Shown here: positions 8,662 through 15,234 of the stretch, piece after piece | Position numbering within the stretch: the first letter of the stretch is position 1 | Layout of the letters: each line of letters starts with the position of its first letter | Source of the DNA: Euperipatoides rowelli | Lineage: Eukaryota > Onychophora > Udeonychophora > Euonychophora > Peripatopsidae | Length of the DNA stretch: 15,234 bases | Assembly (NCBI GenBank): GCA_003024985.2 | Contig: PXIH01S0055930.1 | Strand: one strand, 5' to 3' | Position numbers and translations under genes: made by a program | Notes under the pieces: model-generated | What the model was told of the DNA's origin: nothing | Database searches by the model: none | The model's input: only the letters and a program-made list of their open reading frames with translations

Positions 8662-9518
8662 GAGTAGGTGGGGATAAAATAGGCTAAAAGGTTACATGAT
8701 TACATTAGTTCAAGTGTTTTATAATCCTCCAAAATGTGCATCTTATGCCAATGATTAATTGAAAAATGATCATGAAATTAATTTAGTTCTGTTGTTCTTT
8801 TTTTAAATCTGAATATCAGTAATCCTGATTTCTTTTATATACGATTCTACAAATGTCTTAAATATTTTAATTACTCATTTTGAATCTGTGCCTTTTGTAT
8901 ATTGATTGTACAGTTTAAAATTTGGCTGACTACTGTTTACGCTTCATACATTTTTTTTTTTAGTATTTGCTGGATAATCCATCTTAAACAACCCTAGAAT
9001 TAGTTACAGAAATACGGTAATGCTTTTGTATCACAACTGAGCAAAGTTTATTGAAGGAATAAATTAATCAGCAGAAAACAAGTCTATAAACTAGCATTTC
9101 TTAATCTCAATACATTATTTTTAAAAAAATGTTTTAAATTTGTAGTTATAATGTCCGTTTATGTTTGAAATTAATTAATATAGACTTTCATGTCAAAATT
9201 TATTGTAAAGATGCTATTAGGGTTTGGGAAGGGGGTGATGTTGACTAATACAGGAATTAAATGTGAGACAAATTGTAACACTTTATTCAGTAATGTACCT
9301 GATACTAATCCTGCTAGAACTGGCTTTGAAACATTTCCAAATACAAACCTCAGGTATAAAGATGATTGCCACAATTGATTTGCTAGTCTCATTTTAATGT
9401 GCTTGAGGAGAAGGGAAACAGAAACTCAGCTGTACAGGCCAGCATTTTGTGCACATTTAAGCATTTTTTTTTTTACATTTTAAAGAGTTCTTAAATTACA
9501 GTATGGTTTGTTTTAATA

Positions 9519-9548
9519 ACATGGTTAGTTCATAGAAACTAACCATGT
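9519..9548. other. Perfect 12-bp hairpin near a polyadenylation signal
   Basis: ACATGGTTAGTT (9519-9530) and AACTAACCATGT (9537-9548) are exact reverse complements separated by a 6-nt loop, CATAGA. The stem ends 25 nt before AATAAA at 9574. It could be an RNA stem-loop in the 3' UTR. It could also be a DNA palindrome of no function. Confidence 0.6.
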
Positions 9549-9573
9549 GTTGTACGCTAAATTCCAATCGCCT

Positions 9574-9579
9574 AATAAA
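9574..9579 (+). terminator. Candidate polyadenylation signal AATAAA
   Basis: AATAAA in CCTAATAAAGACTATGTGG, followed by a T-rich stretch within 30 nt and preceded by the perfect hairpin at 9519-9548. One of the better candidates for the distal end. Confidence 0.3.
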
Positions 9580-10090
9580 GACTATGTGGAACTAATATAT
9601 TTTTCATTAAATACTTATTTTGTATTATCAAAATAAGATTCCACTTTGTCTTATTCATAAAAATAATCCTGAATTGATTTGCTTTGAGCTTAAGTCGATA
9701 AGATAACTGTTTTTCTTTCACCAGATAAACTTTATTGAAAATATGTTGGTTGATTATGATGTGTAGTACTACAATGAATTTGGTATTACATTTTTTATTT
9801 TCTTTGAAATTGGCTATTTGATATACCTTATATTGTATACTGTATATGATTGGAACTAAGTACAGGCCTAGATAAATATATTTCAGTAGGTAATTTGAGG
9901 TTTCAACTTCATAATGTCCATTTTTATTAACATGGCAGACATTTGGCTAAATAAATATGAGTAGCTCGTATTCATTTTTCAAAATTAAACCAGGAAATCA
10001 TTGCTATTAATAAATTCTTATTGAAAATTTTCAATATTTTATGAGCAAAAACATTTTGTTTACTGCCATATTTCAGGATAAACTTTGTTA

Positions 10091-10152
10091 TTGGTTGCTT
10101 ATTCTGACTTCTTGGTTGCTTATTCTGACTTCTTGGTTGCTTATTCTGACTC
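10091..10152. repeat. 21-bp tandem repeat, three copies
   Basis: The 21-bp unit starts TTGGTTGCTTATTCTGAC. Copies lie at 10091-10111, 10112-10132 and 10133-10152. The first two are identical and the third loses one T near its end. High identity suggests recent expansion. Confidence 0.92.
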
Positions 10153-10186
10153 TTATTGAAGCTCTCATTACTTTGGTAATCAAATT

Positions 10187-10194
10187 TGTAAATA
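10187..10194 (+). promoter_or_regulatory. Pumilio-type element TGTAAATA
   Basis: Fourth exact TGTANATA match, 22 nt upstream of the AATAAA at 10216. Candidate only. Confidence 0.25.
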
Positions 10195-10215
10195 TTTTTT
10201 ATTCTTGAAAAAAAA

Positions 10216-10221
10216 AATAAA
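10216..10221 (+). terminator. Candidate distal polyadenylation signal AATAAA
   Basis: AATAAA within an A-rich run, followed by GCAATGAAATTGTTTAG and then several TTGT stretches at 10255-10268. It is the last AATAAA before the hAT-type element at 10551, so it is a reasonable outer limit for the USF3-like transcript. Confidence 0.35.
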
Positions 10222-10542
10222 GCAATGAAATTGTTTAGATTAAGTCATGTATAGTTGTACTAGTTGTATTAATTTATTTGCCATTTGTAAAACTTCTCAT
10301 GAAACAAAAGTTAGACAGTTTTACTTCTCCGCATCTTTTATTGTTTATATGTAAAGAAAGAAGATTTTTATACTGTGAAATATAAATATCAATATTTTAT
10401 TCAACCAAAACTAATTTGTCTCTGTGTTGTTTTTTTTTAACTCATTTTTGTCATTTTGTTGAATATCTTTTAAAAACATTCACACATTGCAAATTCTTAT
10501 AAGAAAGCTTTTGGACTGTTTGATTAGTAAATTTACAAGATT
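10222..10542. other. AT-rich spacer, nothing recognised
   Basis: No reading frame, repeat or RNA gene that I can support. Ends at the target duplication of the hAT-type element. Confidence 0.6.
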
Positions 10543-10940
10543 TTAAAGACCAATTGTTCCAAAACTGTGGGGCGTGGCCTCCTGGGGCAGGCGGGGGGTC
10601 ATGGCAGTGATTGAAGGGGGTTGCGACTGCAAGCTTGAAAAAGAAAAAAATATATTTTAAAATTATTCGTTTGAAGCCTAAAGATACTATTAGAACACGT
10701 TATTATAAAATTTAGCAGGCTATATTTTTTTGTTGCTTTTTGTTAATTAATATTTTAAAAAAAATTTCCCCAAGGTAGTAGTCAACTGACCATTATTTAA
10801 CATTTTACCCGCCTAACAAGTGATCACTTGGGATCATTTTCAATCTTTGCATGATATATTATGGTTTGCCGTCTTTTTTTTTTAATCAATCAAATGTTGA
10901 ATTATAAAGAAAAACAAACAATCTCGAGATTCTCATTCAT

Positions 10941-11107
10941 AAAATAAACCACTATTGTAAATTAAATAGCATGACAAATTATTAGTCAAATCGAATAGAG
11001 CGTCCTCTAGTTTTGGTAATTATAAATAAATTTAAAACAAAACTAGAGGGCACTTATTCAATTTGACTAATTTGTCCTATTCAATTCACAGTAGTAGTTT
11101 ATTTTTT
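10941..11107. repeat. Long internal palindrome, ~70-bp arms, inside the hAT-type element
   Basis: The left arm (10941-11014) and right arm (11039-11107) are inverted copies around a 24-bp AT-rich spacer. The spacer-proximal ends are exact (CTCTAGTTTT against AAAACTAGAG). Further out the arms match at roughly 85 percent with small gaps, for example GACAAATTATTAGTCAAAT against ATTTGACTAATTTGTC. The structure could be a separate foldback MITE that landed in the hAT element, or part of the element's own interior. Transcripts would form a long hairpin. Confidence 0.85.
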
Positions 11108-11171
11108 AATAAGCTTGGGTGGGGTGGGGGAGAGACATAAATATACATATTTTAATTCTCTCCCCTCCCTG

Positions 11172-11186
11172 TCGCGATGATCGCGA
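11172..11186. repeat. GC-rich palindrome
   Basis: TCGCGATGATCGCGA, two exact 7-bp arms around one G, flanked by weaker complementary purine/pyrimidine stretches (CTCCCCTCCC before, GAGAGGGAGA after). It stands out in AT-rich DNA and lies inside the hAT-type element. Confidence 0.7.
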
Positions 11187-11520
11187 GATGAGAGGGAGAT
11201 TTGTTATGAAAGTAAAGATAACAGCAGACAGCAAGAAGACTGGACTGTAAGTTAAATATTTAAATGTTATTAATATATTCTTTAACAAAAACAATAATTT
11301 GGAAGACAATAAGTGTCAATATATTAATGTATAATAAATGTTCTGTCAAAAGTTGTAAGAATAAATATTATAAAGCAATTAATCTGCGTTAGTTGAATTA
11401 AAATGATATACGGCAAAACACTCCCCAATGTCGGAAAAAAGTGTTGAGGGCTTGCTCTTGGGTCATTTTAACAATTAGGGGGTCCTGGCTCCAAACAGTT
11501 TGGGAACAACTGTTATAGAC

Positions 11521-12507
11521 CAAATTTAAGATAATTTAAGCGTTAAAGTGATGACTTCTCATTAGTAATTAAATATTCACAAATTAAGGCCAGCTCTACA
11601 CTTATGACTAGTTGGCACGATACTATCGTGATTGGATCGGCAAAGGTTTAATACTTTTCTTATGATGTCGACACTTAACGATTCAATCACAGAATCGTAA
11701 AAGTAAGTAATTTTACGTGCACAATAGCTTGTTTTCAGAGTTGTAGCTACTCTAGCTCTCAATCACACAATTTACCTCTTCAACATAACGGTATTTTAAT
11801 TATTTGTCTATTAATAAATTCCATAACTTTTTATTTATTTACTTTTTATTGTAGTTCAAATGATGCGTAGAAATGTAGTTAATATTTAAAGACGATGAGT
11901 CAAGAGAAGACGAGATTGTTTATAAACGGAATAAAGATGACTGCAATATGCTGTATGGTTTGTTGTAATTGTACATTTTAAATCTTCACACTTGTTATCA
12001 ACTGTTTTTGTAAGATAGCTGTGGGCTAAACGTACAAGATCGTCAAAAGTTGGAATTGACGTATACTAATAGTCTGAATTTGGAAGAATGATTTTGAAGT
12101 TCGACATACAAACTGTCAAATTGGTCTAGTTGAAGGTGGTTTGCATTCAACGAATGTATCCATTGCCATTCTGATCGTTGTCTTTAAACACGATCAGAGT
12201 GCAGGCTATCAAAATGGTTTCCGTTTTAAAGATTCTCGATGTTATTTTGTGCAAAATTGTAATCTATTTACATGTCAGAATTGAGCGCTATACTTGTTTG
12301 ACGTTGCAATCAAATTGCAAGTAATTATAAATGATGGCCAAATCTCTTTGACTAGCGTCTGCGCATCAAACTTAACATTGCTCTTTCATCACAAAACTTG
12401 CTGTTCACGACTGTTGATTGGTTGACTGTTGTGCCGCAGGAAATTGTATCAAAATTGATCAAAAAAGGAATATTTTACACCCTCATCATAGGGTTGGGGA
12501 CACATCT
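11521..12507. other. Intergenic DNA with clustered short inverted repeats, possible eroded MITE
   Basis: No gene is supported. Short palindromes cluster here: CACGATA-C-TATCGTG at 11616-11630, ACGATTC/GAATCGT at 11678-11698, CGTAAAA/TTTTACG at about 11696-11717, and TCTGATCGT/ACGATCAGA at 12170-12198. The left side begins GGCCAGCTCTACAC (11588) and the right side ends near GAGTGCAGGC (12207). Reverse-complemented, these resemble each other only weakly, and no target duplication is clear. A degraded ~620-bp MITE is possible but unproven. Confidence 0.35.
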
Positions 12508-12782
12508 ACATATTTGTAACTCTTTGGGACTAAACTAATGAAAAAAAAAAGTACACAAGCAAAATTCACAAACAAAAAATACATTTGAAAAAAAAAAGGA
12601 AGATAGTATTAATTTTGCAATCCTTCCAAAATGGTGCGCAGTAATAGCATTAATGAATAAAAGATATTGAAACTGCCTAAGGATACAATTTTTTTCAAAT
12701 GTATTTTTTGTTTATGAATTTTGCTTGTGTTTTTGTATTTTTGTCATATTACGATTTGGTCCCGAAGAGTTGGAAATATGTA
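12508..12782. mobile_element. Foldback/MITE-like element with ~90-bp inverted arms
   Basis: The left arm (12508-12597) and right arm (12689-12782) are reverse complements. The inner 41 bp, from CACAAGCAAAATTC to the run of A, differ at one position. The outer part matches more loosely (ACATATTTGTAACTCTTTGGGAC against ACATATTTCCAACTCTTCGGGAC) and a short A-rich stretch differs most. The ~90-bp spacer has no reading frame. I could not fix the exact ends or a target duplication, so the superfamily is open. An RNA across it would form a long hairpin that could feed siRNA or miRNA processing. Confidence 0.8.
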
Positions 12783-13522
12783 TGAAAGGATCCTTGACCT
12801 TTTTACCTGTGATATCCATTTTTTGTCATGTTTATTATAAATATATTTCAATAACGATACTTTTATTTCTAATTCAATGTCTTATTCGCTAATGCTATTG
12901 CTTCAGTAAAATTAAGATACTGGTACTGTATTAATTTTACAACTTAAAGAAATCAATCTTCTTGAAGAAAGTTTGGCCATATATCTAGAAGTAGCTCAAA
13001 AATATAATGGCCTATAACTCATTCTTTTTCTAATGTTTTTTCTAATTCTGAATTTGTTCCAAAACAAGTTTATCACAAAACCTGAAATAAATTTATATTC
13101 GTGAACATAGAAGAAAAAAAAAGACCTATTAAATACACATACAGTAGTTGGTATATTTCATCACTCGAACGTGTTTGTGATTTTTTTAATTTTAATATTC
13201 CTTGATTAAAAATTGGATATGATTTACTAGTTTTAAGTGCCTAATAACTACTGTATTCTAAATAATTTCAAATTTACCTAATTTATGGTGTAAAAAATGA
13301 ATAAAATCATAAACTTAGAAGAAACTAAGGTTTATGATAGTTGGAAAATAAATTGCAATACAATATTGTGTTTATATACAGTATGTATCTACATGTTCTA
13401 TATACTTATTTCTTACGTTTAAAACTTTATGTGTATACTGAAAAACTCCACTAGTCCAAAAGTCTGGCTAATCAAAATGCAAAAATATTAAATATTTTTA
13501 AGTTTCTACTCCTTGTACAAAA
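12783..13522. other. AT-rich intergenic DNA with one short hairpin
   Basis: No gene or known element. ATCATAAACTTAG (13306-13318) and CTAAGGTTTATGAT (13325-13338) form a hairpin with one bulged G and a 6-nt loop. Confidence 0.55.
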
Positions 13523-13602
13523 CGGGAACTAGTCGAACGGTCAAGACGGATCGCCTGGCACTTTAGTGGCCAAGGTTGGTCGCCTGTTTGAATCCGGGAA
13601 AA
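13523..13602 (+). pseudogene. tRNA-derived sequence (Leu/Ser-type), tRNA pseudogene or SINE head
   Basis: TAGTCGAACGG at 13530-13540 fits the RNA polymerase III A box. TGTTTGAATCC at 13585-13595 is a B box with two changes from GGTTCGAATCC. The 55-nt spacing and the order of D-arm, CCTGGCACTTTAGTGGCCAAGG (an anticodon-stem-like hairpin with TTTAG in the loop) and a long variable segment resemble class II tRNA, most like tRNA-Leu(UAG). The acceptor and T stems do not pair properly, so it is not a working tRNA. It may be the 5' head of a tRNA-derived SINE. The body and tail could not be delimited. Confidence 0.55.
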
Positions 13603-13848
13603 CTTATTTCCTGTATTAGACTTTATACATAATTTGTTTTTTCACTATATTTTCTGGAGAATGAAATAAATGTTTCAGCTGTATGTACGGAGAAGAAATA
13701 ATGAATGTAGTAATCTAATTGTAATAATTCTACCCTAATAAATAGAATTTTTTCTCAGGTAATTTATTTAAAAAAATAAACATTAAATTATTAAAATAAA
13801 ATGAATAAAGATGTTGCACAAAAGAGTACAATACAAGGAAGAAAAAAA
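13603..13848. other. AT-rich spacer between tRNA-like sequence and LINE remnant
   Basis: No gene. It may include the body of a SINE headed by the tRNA-like sequence, but I find no clear tail or target duplication. AATAAA lies at 13665 and an A-rich stretch at 13768-13800. Confidence 0.45.
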
Positions 13849-13882
13849 ATAGCATGCAAAATGAAACGATTTTGCATGCTAT
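13849..13882. repeat. Perfect 14-bp inverted repeat at the end of the LINE remnant
   Basis: ATAGCATGCAAAAT (13849-13862) and ATTTTGCATGCTAT (13869-13882) are exact reverse complements around a 6-nt loop GAAACG. It sits where recognisable reverse-transcriptase homology stops, so it may mark the rearrangement that truncated the LINE. Confidence 0.8.
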
Positions 13883-14376
13883 CTGGTTTTGTGTCCCTCC
13901 TCTCTTTCCTGAAACCTGCTTGTTCCTCTGCCATTTCTTTTTCTATGTATGGTTTTAATGTTTTTTTGAAGGTTCTTCAGCATAATTATGCTCGATATAG
14001 AATCAAAGCTGTTGTTCTATTGAAACAATTTCCAGGGCTGCTTCTCTTCTTTGGAATATTAGGATATAGACTGACATTTTCCATTCCCTGGACCATTTAA
14101 TCTTAATCCATATCTAATGACACAAAGCTGTCAAAAGTTTTATAGCCTCCTCGCCTACCTCTTTTAATAGCTCTATTGGTATCTCATCTACACCTGGTGC
14201 TTTTCTGTTTGTCATATTTTGTAGTGCCCATCACACTTTGCTCTCCAGCACCATTGGTTCCTATTCAAATTTTATTTCTTCAAACTCGTCTCATTTTACC
14301 AAGTTTTTTTAATAATTCCATATAATCTCTCCATCTTCTGTTTAGTTCTATTTTCTGAGTTCTTTGCACTCTTTAC

Positions 14377-14563
14377 CAGGGCCTGCTTTAAACTTGGTGT
14401 GGCACTGGGCTATATAAAGTCTGGGGGCCCCTTGTTAAAATTTTGATGTTTTTTTTTTTTTTTTAAATTTTTTAACAAAATTAAAACCCCCCCCCCCCCC
14501 CCCCCCTTGCATTATGAGGCCCTGGGCTGCAGCCCGCCAAGCTCATAAATAAATCTGTCACTT
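14377..14563. mobile_element. 187-bp hAT-type MITE inserted in the LINE remnant
   Basis: The element is bounded by perfect 8-bp duplications CTCTTTAC (14369-14376 and 14564-14571), which fit the hAT target pattern nTnnnnAn. The left end is CAGGGCCTGCTTTAAACTTGG. The right end, reverse-complemented, is AAGTGACAGATTTATTTATGA and continues GCTTGGCGGG, so the inverted ends are short and degenerate. Inside are T16 (14449-14464) and C20 (14487-14506) runs and GC-rich subterminal DNA (GGGGGCCCC, GGGCTGCAGCCC). It has no coding capacity. It landed in the LINE after that copy was in place. Confidence 0.8.
14487..14506 (+). repeat. C20 homopolymer
   Basis: Twenty consecutive C, preceded by TTAAAA and close to a T16 run. 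On the opposite strand this is G20, able in principle to form a G-quadruplex. The exact length is prone to sequencing and assembly error. Confidence 0.9.
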
Positions 14564-14795
14564 CTCTTTACTCCTAATCAAGTTGTAAATGTTCCTGTAA
14601 TTTCCTTTATCTTCCTGAAAAGATCTATTTACTATTATAATCCTGAGAGTATCTTCCGATAGACATCCTGATTTCTTTATTTTAGTAGCTTTTGGTACAT
14701 TTTCCCTGTTTTTTTTTCTTCCAAAAATATTTTTTATTTCCTACAAAAGTTCCTTAGGTTCTCTGTCTATCAATTCCATTAAAACTGTTCCTCTC

Positions 14796-14905
14796 CTCTA
14801 CCCTACTGTATATTCATCTGGAAGTCTCCAAACCACACCTTGCTGCAATCTCTACCTTACTGTATATTCATCTGCAACTTTCTCCAAACCACATCTTGCT
14901 GTAAT
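14796..14905. repeat. ~55-bp tandem duplication
   Basis: Two adjacent copies, 14796-14849 (54 bp) and 14850-14905 (56 bp). Both begin CTCTACC, contain ACTGTATATTCATCTG and TCTCCAAACCACA, and end in TTGCTG followed by YAAT. They differ at a handful of positions and by a 2-bp indel. They lie near the presumed 5' side of the minus-strand LINE remnant. Confidence 0.88.
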
Positions 14906-15103
14906 CTCGAACCTGCTTATCTTTTTTTAATCTAATAAAAATCCAAGACCATAAATCGTTTTTTTTACTCTTGAAAAACTATTTTTTAAAAGGTTTTTCA
15001 ACCCTCTTAATATAACAGATTTTTTATTATTGATTTTCAAAGATAATTACTAAAAAAAGTTCCACTGAAAAAAAAATGCATAAAAAAAGTTATTAAGTAT
15101 AAA
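14906..15103. other. AT-rich spacer, nothing recognised
   Basis: No gene, RNA or element that I can support between the 55-bp duplication and the terminal tandem repeat. Confidence 0.6.
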
Positions 15104-15234
15104 ATTAAGAATATTCCTGTCCTCTGTCTGAGATTAAGAATATTCCTGTCCTCCGTCTGAGATTAAGAATATTCCTGTCCTCTGTCTGAGATTAAGAATA
15201 TTCCTATCCTCTCTGAGATTAAGAATATTCCTAT
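15104..15234. repeat. 29-bp tandem repeat, start of array cut by window end
   Basis: Unit begins ATTAAGAATATTCCTGTCC and ends TGTCTGAG. Copies lie at 15104-15132, 15133-15161, 15162-15190, a 27-bp copy at 15191-15217 and a partial one at 15218-15234. Copies are nearly identical (one T/C and one G/A change, and one 2-bp loss), so expansion is recent. The array probably continues past the window. Confidence 0.93.

Larger units (their letters stand above)
5990..10221 (+). other. Probable long 3' UTR of the USF3-like gene (end uncertain)
   Basis: After the TAA there are about 4.2 kb of AT-rich DNA with no convincing reading frame and no recognisable transposon, in contrast to the repeat-rich DNA beyond 10540. 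AATAAA signals occur at 6899, 6983, 7005, 7158, 7365, 8076, 9058, 9574, 9950 and 10216. In AT-rich DNA many of these are chance matches. Position 7158 is followed by a GT-rich GTGTTTTAA and 10216 by several TTGT stretches. Human USF3 also has a long 3' UTR as far as I recall. Short possible regulatory elements inside it are listed separately. The boundary could lie anywhere from about 7.2 kb to 10.2 kb. Confidence 0.5.
10551..11512. mobile_element. Non-autonomous hAT-type DNA transposon (~962 bp)
   Basis: The left end reads CAATTGTTCCAAAACTG and the right end, reverse-complemented, reads CAGTTGTTCCCAAACTG. These match at 15 of 17 positions and fit the common hAT terminus CAGTGGTTCCCAAACTGTGG. 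Flanking 8-mers are TTAAAGAC (10543-10550) and TTATAGAC (11513-11520), 7 of 8 identical, fitting the hAT target pattern nTnnnnAn. Subterminal DNA is GC-rich at the left end (GTGGGGCGTGGCCTCC). There is no transposase frame, so it depended on an autonomous relative. It contains a large palindrome (10941-11107) and a GC-rich hairpin (11172-11186). Assignment to hAT rests on the termini and target-site length. Confidence 0.85.
13883..14790 (-). pseudogene. Decayed LINE reverse transcriptase fragment (RTE/BovB-like), interrupted by a MITE
   Basis: The minus strand encodes blocks of a non-LTR retrotransposon reverse transcriptase in the right order: DEFEEIKFE and EPMVLESKV (about 14225-14300), NRKAPGVDEIPIELLKEVGE (about 14147-14209), REWKMSVYI (about 14064-14090), then in a shifted frame KPYIEKEMAEEQAGFRK (13905-13955). 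Stops and at least one frameshift separate them. Downstream catalytic motifs such as the YxDD box are missing, so it is a truncated fossil. Beyond the MITE (14377-14563) the same frame seems to continue (IYNLIRSK, then ECKELRK on the other side), and weaker similarity may reach about 14790. The family resembles RTE/BovB and related endonuclease-reverse transcriptases. The exact clade is uncertain. Confidence 0.8.

Noticed and set aside
9171-9392. Overlapping forward (62 codons) and reverse (73 codons) frames
   Set aside because: Mutual shadows on opposite strands in non-coding DNA with no family resemblance.
11106-11309. Reverse frame of 67 codons inside the hAT-type element
   Set aside because: It spans a GC-rich hairpin and purine tracts and shows no transposase motif.
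11577-11762. Reverse frame of 61 codons
   Set aside because: It lies over the cluster of short palindromes; no homology or coding bias.
13801-14100. Forward frame of 99 codons with hydrophobic stretches resembling a membrane protein
   Set aside because: It is antisense to the minus-strand LINE reverse-transcriptase remnant, whose conserved blocks explain the sequence.

Overview
The window is animal nuclear DNA. It has a very large spliced exon with a textbook branch point and 3' splice site, long AT-rich non-coding stretches, a decayed LINE, DNA-transposon remnants with 8-bp target duplications, and a tRNA-derived sequence. The strong A+T bias, the invertebrate-like divergence of the protein and the repeat content suggest an AT-rich invertebrate. 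I cannot name the phylum from the sequence.

Layout. 1-80 is the end of a 21-bp tandem repeat. 81-943 is the 3' part of an intron. 944-5989 is one uninterrupted coding exon (1681 codons plus TAA). It is the last coding exon of a homologue of USF3 (KIAA2018), a vertebrate bHLH protein. The assignment rests on a series of short blocks that occur in the same order as in human USF3 as I remember it, ending in a C-terminal block with NFNLSNLFPDIN and a SINSILGH tail. The bHLH domain and the start codon must lie in exons upstream of this window. 5990 to about 10221 is best read as a long AT-rich 3' UTR. It has several AATAAA signals, Pumilio-type sites, an AU-rich element and a perfect hairpin. Its true end cannot be fixed from sequence alone.

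From about 10540 onward the window is intergenic and full of repeats. 10551-11512 is a non-autonomous hAT-type element with an 8-bp target duplication (7 of 8 identical), and it carries an internal ~70-bp-arm palindrome. 12508-12782 is a separate foldback element with ~90-bp inverted arms, including a 41-bp stretch with one mismatch. 13523-13602 is a class II (Leu/Ser-like) tRNA-derived sequence. 13883 to ~14790 is a frameshifted minus-strand LINE reverse transcriptase, split by a 187-bp hAT-type MITE (14377-14563) with a perfect 8-bp target duplication. The window ends in a ~29-bp tandem repeat.

Only one protein-coding gene is supported. I see no conserved RNA gene, CRISPR array or prokaryotic feature. 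The most unusual items are the (hydrophobic)-QQQ periodic tract at the start of the USF3 exon, which sits in a different place from the human polyQ tract, the two long foldback structures, and the datable MITE-in-LINE nesting.
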